Shown: positions 10,001-17,655 of the stretch, piece after piece
Position numbering within the stretch: the stretch's first letter is position 1
Layout: every line of letters begins with the position of its first letter
Assembly: GCF_009604425.1 (NCBI RefSeq)
Contig: NZ_WEGI01000009.1
Coordinates: 372,001-436,000 of the forward strand
DNA length: 64,000 nt
Reading direction: 5' to 3'
Origin: Nocardia aurantia
Lineage (GTDB): Bacteria; Actinomycetota; Actinomycetes; Mycobacteriales; Mycobacteriaceae
The notes under the pieces: model-generated
What the model saw: the letters and a program-made list of their open reading frames with translations, nothing else
Told to the model about the DNA's origin: nothing
Database searches by the model: none
Translations under genes and position numbers: made by a program

Positions 10001-13000
10001 GCCGCGCGGCGCGGCATCAGCGTGGCGCTGCCCGCGGCCGGCGGTGGCGGCGGCGCCACCGTGGACGCCGCGGCGCTGGGCGAGTTCACCGAGCAGATCA
10101 CCGGCCGGGACGGCGTACTCGCCACCGCGGCCCGCGTGGTGCTGGAGCAGCTCGGCCTGTCCGATCAGGTCTCCGCGCCGGAGGCCGACGACGATTCGCT
10201 GGTCGATCTGGTGTCCGCCGAGCTCGGCAGCGACTGGCCGCGTCTGGTCGCCCCCGCCTTCGACGCCAAGAAGGCCGTGCTGATCGACGACCGCTGGGCC
10301 ACCGCCCGCGAGGATCTGGCCCGGCTGTGGCTCGGCGACGACGCGGAGATCTCCGACAGCGCCGTGGACGGCTTCCGCGGCGCGGGCGAAGCCGTTGCGG
10401 CACAGGCCGGTTGGTGGCGCGAGCGCGCGATGGGCGAGGCCCGTTCGGTGCTCGCCGGCGCCTACGAGCGGATCGCCGCCGCGGCGGTCGAGACCTCGGA
10501 GCCGGGCGTCTGGTCGTCCGAGGTGGCCGTGGTCACCGGCGCCAGCAAGGGTTCCATCGCGGCGGCGGTCACCGGGCGGCTGCTCGGCGGCGGCGCGACC
10601 GTGGTGGTCACCACCTCCAAGCTGGACGATTCGCGACTGGCCTTCTACAAGCAGCTGTACCGCGACTACGCCCGCCAGGGCGCGGCACTGTGGGTGCTGC
10701 CCGCGAACATGGCCTCCTACCAGGACATCGACGCGCTGATCGACTGGGTCGGCACCGAACAGTCCGACAATGCCGGTGGCGCAAAGGTTCTGGTGAAGTC
10801 CGCGCTGCAGCCGACGCTGCTGCTCCCGTTCGCCGCCCCCCGGGTGGCGGGCGACCTCTCCGACGCCGGCGCCCGCGCCGAGATGGAGATGCGGGTGCTG
10901 CTCTGGTCGGTCGAGCGCCTGATCGGCGGCCTGTCGAAGATCGGCGCCGACCACGACGTCGACGCGAAACTGCATGTGGTGCTTCCGGGTTCGCCCAACC
11001 GCGGCATGTTCGGCGGCGACGGCGCCTACGGCGAGTCCAAGGCCGCGCTGGACGCGGTGGTCGGCAAGTGGCGGGTCGAGCGGGCCTGGTCGCAACGGGT
11101 CACGCTGGTGCACGCCCTGATCGGCTGGGTGCGCGGCACCCACCTGATGGGCGGCAACGATCCGCTCGTGGGCGCGGTCGAGAAGGCCGGCGTGCACACC
11201 TGGTCCACCGGCGAGATGGCCGACGAGCTGCTGAAGTGGGCCGGCGAGCGGGCCCGGCGGGTCACCGCCGACGGGCCGCAGACCATCGACCTCACCGGCG
11301 GCCTGGCCAACGTCAAACTGGATCTGCCCGAACTGGCCAAGCAGCGCGCGGACGAGTCCGACGAGGACGAACTCGTGGTGCGGGAGAACCGGAACATCCC
11401 GGCGCTGCCGGCCCCGCCGACCCAGTCGTCGGCTCTGCCGGTGCCGCAATGGGGTTCGGTCACCGCCGATCTCACCGACATGGTCGTGATCGTCGGCGCC
11501 GGCGAGTTGGGCCCGTGGGGCTCCGCGCGCACCCGCTTCGAATTCGAGGTCGAGGACCGGCTGACCGCCGCGGGCGTGCTGGAACTGGCCTGGACCACCG
11601 GCCTGGTGGGCTGGGAGAACGAGCCCAAGGCCGGCTGGTACGACGTCGCCTCCGGCGATTACGTCGACGAGTCCGAGCTGGTGGACCGCTACCACGACAT
11701 CGTGGTCGAGCGTTGCGGTGTGCGCCGCTACGTGAACGACGGCGCGATGATCGAGAACGCGGCCCCGCTGCTCACCTCGGTGTTCCTCGACAAGGACCTG
11801 ACCTTCGTGGTCACCAGCGAGGCGGAGGCGCGGTCCTTCCAGTCCGCCGATCCGGAGCACACCGTGATCGCGCCGGTCGCCGATTCGGGCGACTGGCAGG
11901 TGACCCGCAAGGCGGGCACCGAGATCCGGGTGCCGCGCCGGGCGAAGCTGTCGCGGACCGTCGGCGGCCAGATCCCCACCGGCTGGGACCCGACCAAGTA
12001 CGGCATCTCCGCCGACATGGCCGGTTCCATCGACCGGGTGGCGCTGTGGAACATCGTCTGCACCGTGGACGCGTTCCTGTCCTCGGGCTTCACCCCGGCC
12101 GAGCTGATGAGCTGGGTGCACCCGGCGCTGGTCGCCAACACCCAGGGCACCGGCATGGGCGGCATGTCCTCCATGCGCTCGCTGTACATCGACAACCTGC
12201 TCGGTGAGCCGCGGGCGAACGACATCCTGCAGGAGGCGCTGCCGAACGTGGCGCTGGCGCACGTGGTGCAGTCCTATGTGGGCAGCTACGGCGGCATGAT
12301 CCACCCGGTCGCGGCCTGCGCGACGGCGGCGGTGTCGGTCGAGGAGGGTGTGGACAAGATCCGCCTCGGCAAGGCCGATGTGGTGGTGGCCGGCGGCTAC
12401 GACGATCTCGGTATCGAGGGCATCGTCGGCTTCGGTGACATGTCCGCGACCGCCGACTCGGCGGTGATGAGCGCCAAGGGCATCAGCGATCGGTACTTCT
12501 CCCGGGCCAACGACCGTCGCCGCGGCGGCTTCGTCGAATCCCAGGGCGGCGGAACGATTCTGCTGGCGCGCGGCGACGTGGCGCTGGCGGCCGGACTGCC
12601 GGTGCTCGGTGTGGTGGCCTACGCCCAGTCCTTCGCCGACGGCGTGCACACCTCGATCCCGGCCCCGGGTCTCGGCGCGCTGAGCGCCGGCCGCGGTGGT
12701 GCGGAGTCCCGCTTGGCGGCCGCGCTGCGGAAGCTGGGTGTGTCGCCCGACGAGATCGCGGTGGTGTCCAAGCACGACACCTCCACGGCCGCCAACGATC
12801 CCAACGAGTCGGAACTGCACGAAAGATTGGCGGACGCACTGCATCGTTCAAAGGGCGCCCCGCTGTTCGTGATCTCGCAGAAGTCGCTGACCGGGCACGC
12901 CAAGGGTGGTGCGGCCGCCTTCCAGCTGATCGGCCTGTGCCAGGTGCTGGAGCAGGGCGTCGTCCCGCCGAACCGCAGCCTGGACTGTGTCGACGAGAAG

Positions 13001-13411
13001 ATGCGGCAGTACCCGCACCTGGTGTGGCCGCGGCAGCCGCTGCGGTTCGGGGATCGGTTCGCGCTCAAGGCCGGTCTGGTCACCTCGCTCGGCTTCGGGC
13101 ACGTGTCCGGTCTGCTCGCGGTCGTGCATCCGCAGGCGTTCATCGAGGCCATCGACCCGGAGCAGCGCGAGGAGTACCAGCGCCGGGCCGAACAGCGGCA
13201 GCTGAACGGCCGGCAGCGGTTCGCCGAATCCATGTGCGGCGGCGCCCCGCTGTACGAGCGGCCGGCCGATCGCCGCCTCGGTGGCGAGGGCACCCCGTCG
13301 GCGAAGATCCGCCAGCTGGAGGCCGATGTGTTGCTGTCCGACCAGGCGCGGCTGAGCGCGGACGGGGTGTACATCCCGACGGGCTGCACCACCACGCCGA
13401 CCCCGCGGTAA
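4064..13411 (+). CDS. fas: type I fatty acid synthase (FAS-I)
   Basis: 3115-residue single-chain FAS-I making acyl-CoAs de novo in the cytosol. Domains in order: acetyltransferase (GHSQG, Ser161), FMN enoyl reductase (LLAGMTPTTVDAKIV near 428; IMHIEGGRAGGHHSWED), dehydratase/MaoC hot-dog (SGDHNPIHTS near 1263, IVHGMW), malonyl/palmitoyl transferase (GHSVGEYNAL, Ser1483), an Ala/Pro linker (about 1785-1805), ACP (GVSSRRNQLL; phosphopantetheine Ser about 1847), ketoreductase (VVTGASKGS near 2155) and ketosynthase (ACATAAVS, Cys2752; KHDTSTAANDPNE; KSLTGHAKGG). I chose TTG 4064: AGAAGGAAG lies 9 nt upstream and MTINESAG resembles mycobacterial Fas starts; an ATG at 4010 lacks a site. The holo-ACP synthase gene follows. 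Confidence 0.97.
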   Translation: MTINESAGTNAKVARGAGQSSNSGIKSSLLDRLLAGETYALAFGGQGAQWLRELEEIGRDSALEPELTSLVNDAAALLEPVADQLLVVRPVGFDPVAWMLEDEIADTDAGEVSAAPSEQVLRSAAISMPGVFLTQVAALRALRLQGLDPELHAPVAIVGHSQGLLAAAAAEANGERDVEMLALAQLVGASASLIARRRGLIPVGDKSSMVAVSNVDPEQLRAVVAEVSAGVDPQAAAVVSIRNGRRRVVLSGTVVQLERVRQRCAEINAEQTRDREAKKRGGAVFAPVFEDVEVEVAFHHPALAETVDLVTGWARQCGLDEELAGRLAKAILVDPVDWVAIVDETIAAGARWIVDLGPSDLLSRLTVGSLKGSGVGVVAAATRPGQRSLFTPGAAPEVAAPWASFAPQPIRLPNGRVVVETSFTRLTGRSPILLAGMTPTTVDAKIVAAAANAGHWAELAGGGQVTEPIFADRVAELKTLLHRGRAVQFNSLFLDPYLWKLQLGGKRLVQKARAAGAPLDGVIVTAGIPELDEAVALIEELTEVGISHVAFKPGTVAQIRAVLRIADAVPDYPVIMHIEGGRAGGHHSWEDLDDLLLETYAELRNRGNVVVCVGGGIGTPERATDYLTGTWSTVHGYPEMPLDGVLVGTAAMATLEATTAPEVKQLLVDTPGTPDWVGAGTASAGMASGRSQLGADIHEIDNAASRTGRLLDEVAGDGEAVAARRDEIIAALNGTAKPYFGDVPTMTYRQWLERYVELAAYLPHQQPRSADFGSDIGEAIADATRSVWLDITWRDRFAEMVRRTESRLNPADHGEIASLFTEDSAFEQPVEVLATLAERYPSVADTVLHPADVPFFVSLCKIPGKPVNFVPVVDGDVRRWWRSDSLWQAHDPRYAADGVCIIPGTVSVAGITRVDEPVGELLDRFEQSTAYTLIRGGVTPKAVDGRRRADVTHGALDVVLAAPDVQWSGRTTLNPIHRLGELDQWITDEKGAIHPPTGATLSPITGPDTDNAYVELTVPLSARDAVRIRITVPASVYNGGAPVITEADADAAMSALLAVAAGRELPEIKDVNGTPVAHVNLAWTPDLIADHAGVTGSGLPAGLSTINRIVPDVLVGACWPAVFAVLGATRTGNNGSAGSSVIEGMLDLVHLDHRIELLSELPSEPAVLAVRAESGGATDTDLGRVVEVRVSVGALRDQGLAATPVANLVERFAIRGRNGAGELADPPRAAGTVSDAAVDTPRRRRRDVVLSAPRAMAAFAAVSGDHNPIHTSDSAAKLAGLGSPIVHGMWLSAAAQHAVSAVDPSAALPPRTVTAWTTRFLGMVRPGAQIDVRVERIAVDTGTEIVEVSCRTRGAGNGQTGGDLVMTATGRLAAPKTVYAFPGQGIQTKGMGLDARSRSKAAKEVWDRADKHTREALGFSILAVVRDNPTYLRARGVEYRHPQGVLHLTQFTQVAMATLGVAQVAELREAGAFVEGAMLAGHSVGEYNALAAVAGVLPLEAVLEVVFQRGSAMHELVPRDAQGRSDYRMAAIRPSQIGLPDAEVIDFVANVGAAAGEFLEVVNLNLRGSQYAIAGTVAGLEALEDEIERRRAEFGGKRAFVLVPGIDVPFHSTVLREGVPEFRTKLEELLPQDVHPEILAGRYIPNLVPRPFSLEREFITEIADYVPSQPLRDVLADWDAWTARPTELCRVVLIELLAWQFASPVRWIETQDLLFGDLGVERFVEIGLAATPTVANLASNTLKLPQFATARVEVLNIEREAGVVFSTDTDPAPVDEPEEVVAEAASAPAAAAAPVAAAPVASGGPRPDDISFTAADATRVLIALWTKLRPDQIGPVDTIEGLCDGVSSRRNQLLVDLGSELSLGAIDGAADADMGALAATVQRLARTYKPFGSVLSDAIGDHLRKVFGPSGRRPAAITDRVKKVWQLGDGWAHHVTAEVSLGTREGASVRGGDLGGLVSGAPADGGAVDAAIDAAVQAVAARRGISVALPAAGGGGGATVDAAALGEFTEQITGRDGVLATAARVVLEQLGLSDQVSAPEADDDSLVDLVSAELGSDWPRLVAPAFDAKKAVLIDDRWATAREDLARLWLGDDAEISDSAVDGFRGAGEAVAAQAGWWRERAMGEARSVLAGAYERIAAAAVETSEPGVWSSEVAVVTGASKGSIAAAVTGRLLGGGATVVVTTSKLDDSRLAFYKQLYRDYARQGAALWVLPANMASYQDIDALIDWVGTEQSDNAGGAKVLVKSALQPTLLLPFAAPRVAGDLSDAGARAEMEMRVLLWSVERLIGGLSKIGADHDVDAKLHVVLPGSPNRGMFGGDGAYGESKAALDAVVGKWRVERAWSQRVTLVHALIGWVRGTHLMGGNDPLVGAVEKAGVHTWSTGEMADELLKWAGERARRVTADGPQTIDLTGGLANVKLDLPELAKQRADESDEDELVVRENRNIPALPAPPTQSSALPVPQWGSVTADLTDMVVIVGAGELGPWGSARTRFEFEVEDRLTAAGVLELAWTTGLVGWENEPKAGWYDVASGDYVDESELVDRYHDIVVERCGVRRYVNDGAMIENAAPLLTSVFLDKDLTFVVTSEAEARSFQSADPEHTVIAPVADSGDWQVTRKAGTEIRVPRRAKLSRTVGGQIPTGWDPTKYGISADMAGSIDRVALWNIVCTVDAFLSSGFTPAELMSWVHPALVANTQGTGMGGMSSMRSLYIDNLLGEPRANDILQEALPNVALAHVVQSYVGSYGGMIHPVAACATAAVSVEEGVDKIRLGKADVVVAGGYDDLGIEGIVGFGDMSATADSAVMSAKGISDRYFSRANDRRRGGFVESQGGGTILLARGDVALAAGLPVLGVVAYAQSFADGVHTSIPAPGLGALSAGRGGAESRLAAALRKLGVSPDEIAVVSKHDTSTAANDPNESELHERLADALHRSKGAPLFVISQKSLTGHAKGGAAAFQLIGLCQVLEQGVVPPNRSLDCVDEKMRQYPHLVWPRQPLRFGDRFALKAGLVTSLGFGHVSGLLAVVHPQAFIEAIDPEQREEYQRRAEQRQLNGRQRFAESMCGGAPLYERPADRRLGGEGTPSAKIRQLEADVLLSDQARLSADGVYIPTGCTTTPTPR

Positions 13412-13442
13412 CTGTTCACCGCGGCAAGCGAAACCGCCGTGA

Positions 13443-13476
13443 CAGCGCGACCGGTGCTCCGGCACCGGTCGCGCTG
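13443..13476 (+). terminator. strong hairpin between fas and acpS
   Basis: Perfect 15-bp stem, CAGCGCGACCGGTGC with its complement, around a TCCG loop, 32 bp after the fas stop. No T-run follows, as is common for actinobacterial terminators. It lies about 75 bp before acpS, so it may end fas transcription or only attenuate read-through into acpS. Confidence 0.65.
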
Positions 13477-13549
13477 GTATGTTGCTGCCTGGTATGCCCA
13501 AGTGCGCGAATGAAGTTCGCCGCCCGAACGACGAGGAGCATCCACCGCT

Positions 13550-13972
13550 GTGACCATTCTCGGTATCGGCCTGGACCTGGTGACCATCTCCGAGTTCACC
13601 GAACAGATCGAACGCACCGGAACCACCATGCTGCGGGAGAGTTTCACCGCCGGTGAGCGCCGCTACTGCGAGGGCCGGGCCGCCGACCGCGCCCGCAGCT
13701 ACGCCGCCCGCTGGGCCGCCAAGGAGGCGGTGCTGAAGGCATGGGCCTCTTCACGTTTCGCCCGCAGCCCGCAGATCGGTGACAATCCGTATCCGCTGAT
13801 CGAGGTCGTCAACGACGCCTGGGGCCGGCCCAGTATCAAATTGCACGGTCTCGCAGCGGAATTCCTGCCGCGGGTCCGAGTTCACCTGTCGCTCACCCAC
13901 GACGGCGACACCGCCGCTGCGATGGTGGTGCTGGAGGATCCGGGCGAACTCGCCGACCTCATCGAGGGATAG
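13550..13972 (+). CDS. acpS: holo-[acyl-carrier-protein] synthase
   Basis: 140 residues. Transfers 4'-phosphopantetheine from CoA to the ACP serine, here presumably that of the adjacent FAS-I. The family signatures are present: GIGLDLVTISEF with Asp9, and WAAKEAVLKAW with Glu59, the two Mg2+ ligands. GTG start at 13550, preceded by ACGAGGAGC at about 10 nt. The fas-acpS order is conserved in mycobacteria and relatives. Slightly longer than the usual 120-130 residues because of an acidic C-terminal tail (GELADLIEG). Confidence 0.95.
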   Translation: MTILGIGLDLVTISEFTEQIERTGTTMLRESFTAGERRYCEGRAADRARSYAARWAAKEAVLKAWASSRFARSPQIGDNPYPLIEVVNDAWGRPSIKLHGLAAEFLPRVRVHLSLTHDGDTAAAMVVLEDPGELADLIEG

Positions 13973-13976
13973 CGCT

Positions 13977-14043
13977 GCACGCGAATTCGGTTGCCCCCTC
14001 GGCGGCAGCCGGATTCGCCTCGGCGGCAGCCGAATTCGCGTGC
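13977..14043. terminator. bidirectional terminator between acpS and TetR gene
   Basis: 14-bp arms GCACGCGAATTCGG (13977-13990) and CCGAATTCGCGTGC (14030-14043). The loop itself carries a near-duplicate of the CTCGGCGGCAGCCG-ATTCGC segment, so alternative pairings exist. It fills the gap between two convergent genes. Confidence 0.7.
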
Positions 14044-14754
14044 TCAGTCCGTCCGCTGACCGCCCATGCGCGATTCCTTCTCCGCGACCAGCAGATACGC
14101 GACCATCAGTCGTTTGAGTTCGGCGACGGCGTCCTCGTGGCTGAGCCCGTCCTGCACCGAGAAGTTCAGCATCGAATAGACCACGTGCACCAGCACCTGC
14201 GCCATCATCGAGCGGCGGCCGCTGGGGGTGCGCGGCATCAGCGGGCGCAGCATCTGCGCCACCACTTCGGCGAACTCGTTCAGATGCAGTGCGCCGGTGG
14301 CCCGGGTGGACGGCGTGGATTGCATGGCCAGCCACACCTCGCGCCGCGACGGATCGGTCAGCCACAGTCCGGCGAGATGATCGACGAGTTTGTTCATGTG
14401 CCGCAGCCAGTCCATCGACGGGACCTCGCCGTGGAATTCCGACAATTCCTGGGTGACGGCCACCAGATCCTGCCGGTTGAGTTCGCAGACGATCACGTAC
14501 TTGTTGGCGAAGAACTGATACAGCGTGCCGATCGGCACTTCGGCGCGGGCGGCCACTTCCTCGCAGGTGAACGACTCGAATCCGACCTCGACCAGCAATT
14601 CCCGGGACGCTTGGAGCAGGGCGTCGAACTTGCGCTTGCTGCGTTCCTGGGTGGGACGGCGACGTGGCATCAACTCCTGCGGATCGTCCTGTAACTCCAC
14701 TGCGGGGTCCGGACGCCTTTTCTGCTTCGTCGCGTGCACTTCCACCACATTCAC
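14044..14754 (-). CDS. TetR family transcriptional regulator
   Basis: 236 residues. The N-terminal TetR HTH is clear: RSKRKFDALLQASRELLVEVG then FTCEEVAARAEVPIGTLYQFFANK. The ligand domain is typical in length and ends in a basic tail. The start is uncertain: GTG 14754 gives a 28-residue charged leader, while ATG 14670 (MPRRRPTQERSK) begins just before the conserved domain. Although next to fas-acpS, it does not resemble the FasR sequence as I recall it, so control of fas is not claimed. Confidence 0.85.
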   Translation of the reverse strand: MNVVEVHATKQKRRPDPAVELQDDPQELMPRRRPTQERSKRKFDALLQASRELLVEVGFESFTCEEVAARAEVPIGTLYQFFANKYVIVCELNRQDLVAVTQELSEFHGEVPSMDWLRHMNKLVDHLAGLWLTDPSRREVWLAMQSTPSTRATGALHLNEFAEVVAQMLRPLMPRTPSGRRSMMAQVLVHVVYSMLNFSVQDGLSHEDAVAELKRLMVAYLLVAEKESRMGGQRTD

Positions 14755-14900
14755 CAGGCTAGCGGTAGCGACACACGGATGACACGCGCCGGTGCCGGTG
14801 CTATTCCGCTTCGTGCCCGCTCACAGCCCATCCAGCGGGGTATCGGTGACGAACCCCTAGCGAATTTTCCCCGGAATCCACCTTGCGGAAGGCATTTGCT

Positions 14901-16220
14901 GTGGCTGTATCCGTGTTGACTTTCGGCGTTTCCACCGAACGCGGCACCGTCCACGCGGTGGCCCTGACCTGCCCGGTCGGCCGCGACGGTGCAGGGGCGG
15001 GCAAATTGCCCGACCGGGTGGTGGCGCATCGCACCCGGACGTTCGACGAGGCGGCCGAGCTGGGCTCGCTGGTCGGCGTGCTGCTGGACGAACTGGCCAC
15101 CGAGGTGGGCGCGGGTGCGCGGATCGCCGGCACGGCCGTCGCCTACCGCGATCCCGCGCAGCGCCGCGCGATCGTCACCGGTCTGGCGGACGGGCCGTGG
15201 CGCGACACGTCCCTGGTGTCGACCAAGTCCGCGCATCTCGGGCTGGCCCGCGCGCTGGTCTGGGCCGGTGACTTCGAGCATCTGATGATCTGCGAGGTCT
15301 CGCCCGGGTATCAGGTGTTCACCGTGGCGTCGCCGGATCGCGACCGGGTCCTGGCGACCATCGGCGCGGCCTGCCCGGTGGTGACGGAGGCGGCGCTGCG
15401 CCCGGTCGTGATCGCGGCCCGCGACCAGTTGGAGGAGGCGGGCCTGTGGCCGGACGCGGTCATGCTGGTCGGGTCGGCCGCACCGGAACCGGCGGTCGCG
15501 GCGGCGCTGAACGCCGGGTTCGCCGCCCCGGTGATCCGGTCCCGGATGGCCGCGAGCGCGGCGGCGATCGGGGCCGCGCTGGTGGTGGCGCCCGAGCCGG
15601 TCGCGGCCGCGGCGACGGAGGAACGCGGCCGGGCGTCGCGCGGTAGTACGGCGTTGTTCGCGGCGGCGAGCGTGCTGGCCGGTGGACTGGTCGCCGGCGG
15701 CGTCTACCAGATGTCCGCGACCACGCACGGGACGCCGAAGCCCGCGTCGGCCGATCCGCAGGTGGCGGCGGAGACGCACCACGTACTGCATCCGGCGCCG
15801 GAACCGGAACAGCTGCCGGAGGTGCGTCAGGACGGCGATCAGAGCGCCCCTACGGCGGTCCCCGCGCCAGGGCCGGCGATCGGCAACAGCGACACCGGGA
15901 CGGTCACCGTGGACACCTCGTCGCTGACCTGGAGTCCGGGCCGGAACACCACGGCCACGCCGACGGGATGGCCCGCATCGCTGCAGAAGGAGCCGGCCGG
16001 TGCGGACGCTGTCGCGAATGCTCCGGGCGGCGCGAGCAACGCGGACGCGATGGTGCCGATCCTCCTGACGGAGGCCGAAGCCCCCGACGCCTCCGCGAAC
16101 ACGCCACTGTTCCCCGGCGACGCGGTGCCGCCGTTGAACGAGGCGGAGTTCGGCCGGTGGCTGGACAACCACTGGCGGACGACGATGGACTGGGTGCTCA
16201 GCACGATGCCGCGCACCTGA
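14901..16220 (+). CDS. membrane-anchored conserved protein, nucleotidase/actin-fold-like N-terminus
   Basis: 439 residues, unidentified. The N-terminal 240 residues form an alternating alpha/beta region starting SVLTFGVSTERGTVHAVAL; similar openings occur in mycobacterial DUF7159-type proteins. One transmembrane helix follows at about 250-272 (STALFAAASVLAGGLVAGGVY), then a 165-residue Pro/Ala/Thr-rich extracytoplasmic segment ending LDNHWRTTMDWVLSTMPRT. The start is GTG 14901 with GGAAGG 8 nt upstream; a TTG at 14883 would add six residues. No cytoplasmic partner is encoded next to it. Confidence 0.7.
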   Translation: MAVSVLTFGVSTERGTVHAVALTCPVGRDGAGAGKLPDRVVAHRTRTFDEAAELGSLVGVLLDELATEVGAGARIAGTAVAYRDPAQRRAIVTGLADGPWRDTSLVSTKSAHLGLARALVWAGDFEHLMICEVSPGYQVFTVASPDRDRVLATIGAACPVVTEAALRPVVIAARDQLEEAGLWPDAVMLVGSAAPEPAVAAALNAGFAAPVIRSRMAASAAAIGAALVVAPEPVAAAATEERGRASRGSTALFAAASVLAGGLVAGGVYQMSATTHGTPKPASADPQVAAETHHVLHPAPEPEQLPEVRQDGDQSAPTAVPAPGPAIGNSDTGTVTVDTSSLTWSPGRNTTATPTGWPASLQKEPAGADAVANAPGGASNADAMVPILLTEAEAPDASANTPLFPGDAVPPLNEAEFGRWLDNHWRTTMDWVLSTMPRT

Positions 16221-16256
16221 CAGTCCGCCTCGGATGATCGGGACCCGCGGCCGTCC

Positions 16257-16730
16257 CTACACCGACAGCTCGCGGCGCAACTTCGCGACGTGGCCGGTGG
16301 CCCGGACGTTGTACTGGGCCAGCGCGATCTTGCCCTCCTCGTCGACGAGGAAGGTCGAACGGATCACGCCGGTGACGGTCTTGCCGTACATGGTCTTCTC
16401 GCCGAAGGCGCCCCACGCCATGAGCACCGAGCGGTCGGGATCCGACAGCAGCGGGAACGTGAGTTGTTCCGCGTCACGGAATTTGGCGAGTTTGGCGGGC
16501 TTGTCGGGGGAGATGCCGACGACGTCGATGCCCGCGCCACCCAGCTCGGCGAGACTGTCGCGGAAGTCGCAGGCCTGCTTGGTGCAACCGGGGGTGCTCG
16601 CGGCCGGGTAGAAGTACACGATCACCTTGCGGCCGTGGTAGTCGGCCAGCGACACCGGTTTCCCGTCGGCGTCGGGCAGGGTGAACGCCGGGGCGGTGTC
16701 ACCGGCGGTCAGGCGGTGGTTCTCGGTCAT
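16257..16730 (-). CDS. bcp: thioredoxin-dependent thiol peroxidase (BCP/PrxQ peroxiredoxin)
   Basis: 157 residues. Reduces hydroperoxides with electrons from thioredoxin. The atypical 2-Cys PrxQ signature STPGCTKQACDFRD holds peroxidatic Cys49 and resolving Cys54, and the preceding YFYPAA strand and downstream FPLLSDPDRSV are characteristic. Length is typical. Divergent from the DUF3618 gene; the intergenic -10-like TAGACT at about 16807 faces the latter. Confidence 0.95.
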   Translation of the reverse strand: MTENHRLTAGDTAPAFTLPDADGKPVSLADYHGRKVIVYFYPAASTPGCTKQACDFRDSLAELGGAGIDVVGISPDKPAKLAKFRDAEQLTFPLLSDPDRSVLMAWGAFGEKTMYGKTVTGVIRSTFLVDEEGKIALAQYNVRATGHVAKLRRELSV

Positions 16731-16852
16731 GCCTGAGCACGGTAGCCGACGGCGGTGACAATCACGCAGGCCCGCCGCGACACCCCGGCGTGCGGATGCG
16801 CGCGGCTAGACTCGCGTGTCGACGGCAGCAAACGAGAACAACAGGAGACGAC

Positions 16853-17077
16853 GTGGCGAGGGATACCGAGAGTATCGAGCGGGAGATCGAAGCCGCACGC
16901 AACCGGCTGGCGAACACACTCGACGAGCTCGCGGTGCGCGCCGACCCGGAGCGGATCGCCGGCAACGCCAAGAAGGCGATCTTCGCGAAACTGAACCAGC
17001 CGCAGGTGAAATACAGCCTGATCGGCGCCGGTGCGCTGGTCGTACTGGTGACCGCGGTCCGGATCTTCCGGCGCTGA
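16853..17077 (+). CDS. DUF3618 small membrane protein
   Basis: 74 residues. The N-terminal amphipathic half (SIEREIEAARNRLANTLDEL) is the DUF3618 signature, and the C-terminal half has one transmembrane helix (YSLIGAGALVVLVTAVRIF) with a basic end. Function unknown. GTG start with ACAGGAG 7 nt upstream; TAGACT about 45 bp upstream is a likely -10. Followed by a strong bidirectional terminator. Confidence 0.85.
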   Translation: MARDTESIEREIEAARNRLANTLDELAVRADPERIAGNAKKAIFAKLNQPQVKYSLIGAGALVVLVTAVRIFRR

Positions 17078-17097
17078 CCGCAGCCGTCCGAACACGG

Positions 17098-17132
17098 AAC
17101 ACCCGGTGCGGAGATTATCCGCACCGGGTGTT
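17098..17132. terminator. bidirectional terminator
   Basis: Perfect 15-bp stem AACACCCGGTGCGGA with its complement around GATTA, between the convergent DUF3618 and Excalibur genes. A pyrimidine-rich CTCGTTTC follows. Confidence 0.85.
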
Positions 17133-17157
17133 CTCGTTTCGGCGGCCGTCGAATGAA

Positions 17158-17469
17158 TCAGGCGGTCGGGCAGGCCATTCCGGTGCCGTCGGGGTCCAGG
17201 TGCGGGGAGTACCCGGGCTCGCCGCGGAACAGCGGCGCCCGCCCGGCCGCGCGGGCCTCGTCGCAATTCTTGAACGTGCCACCCGCCGAACCGGTCTGGG
17301 TGAGTCCGGACGAGCCGGTCGACCCGACGAGATCATCGATACCGGACGAGCCGGTGCCCGCGGAGCCGGTGATGATGTCGTCCGCGAGTGCGGTCGGAGC
17401 GGTGAATGCGAGCGGGGCTGCGAGGGTGATCAGTCCCGCGCCGGTCACGATGAGCCTGCGAACGTTCAT
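17158..17469 (-). CDS. secreted Excalibur-domain protein
   Basis: 103 residues. Sec signal peptide MNVRRLIVTGAGLITLAAPL ending near FTAPTALA-DD. A short Gly/Ser/Thr linker (TGSAGTGSSG, GSTGSSG) leads to a C-terminal Excalibur motif: FKNCDEARAAGRAPL then DPDGTGMACP. The DxDxDGxACE-like calcium motif is nearly complete (LDPDGTGMAC) with two cysteines. Exported cell-surface protein of unknown role. GAGGA lies 4 nt before the ATG. Confidence 0.88.
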   Translation of the reverse strand: MNVRRLIVTGAGLITLAAPLAFTAPTALADDIITGSAGTGSSGIDDLVGSTGSSGLTQTGSAGGTFKNCDEARAAGRAPLFRGEPGYSPHLDPDGTGMACPTA

Positions 17470-17655
17470 GTATTCCTCGATGTGTTGCGGTAGGTACGGG
17501 CGAGTCGACCGGCGCTCCCCGTTGCGCCCGCCGCCTCGGAGCTGACTGGGTCCGGCGACTGCTGGACAGCGGCCCGGCCGCGGGCCGCCGAGTCCACCTT
17601 TCTGATGGGCCGCGTCGTTGTCAACTCGGGCGGCCGGAACGCGCTTACCGGTGAG

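Noticed and set aside
4145..12844. 2899-residue open frame on the strand opposite fas
   Set aside because: It mirrors the FAS-I gene and exists because of GC-rich codon bias; the translation is His/Arg/Gly/Asp-rich with no domains, no ribosome-binding site and no family resemblance.
13443..13476. Hairpin considered as a riboswitch before acpS
   Set aside because: A single perfect stem with a 4-nt loop and no conserved aptamer features.
14044..14754. TetR gene next to fas-acpS considered as fasR
   Set aside because: The HTH and C-terminal sequence do not resemble FasR as I recall it, and position downstream of acpS is not the known FasR context.
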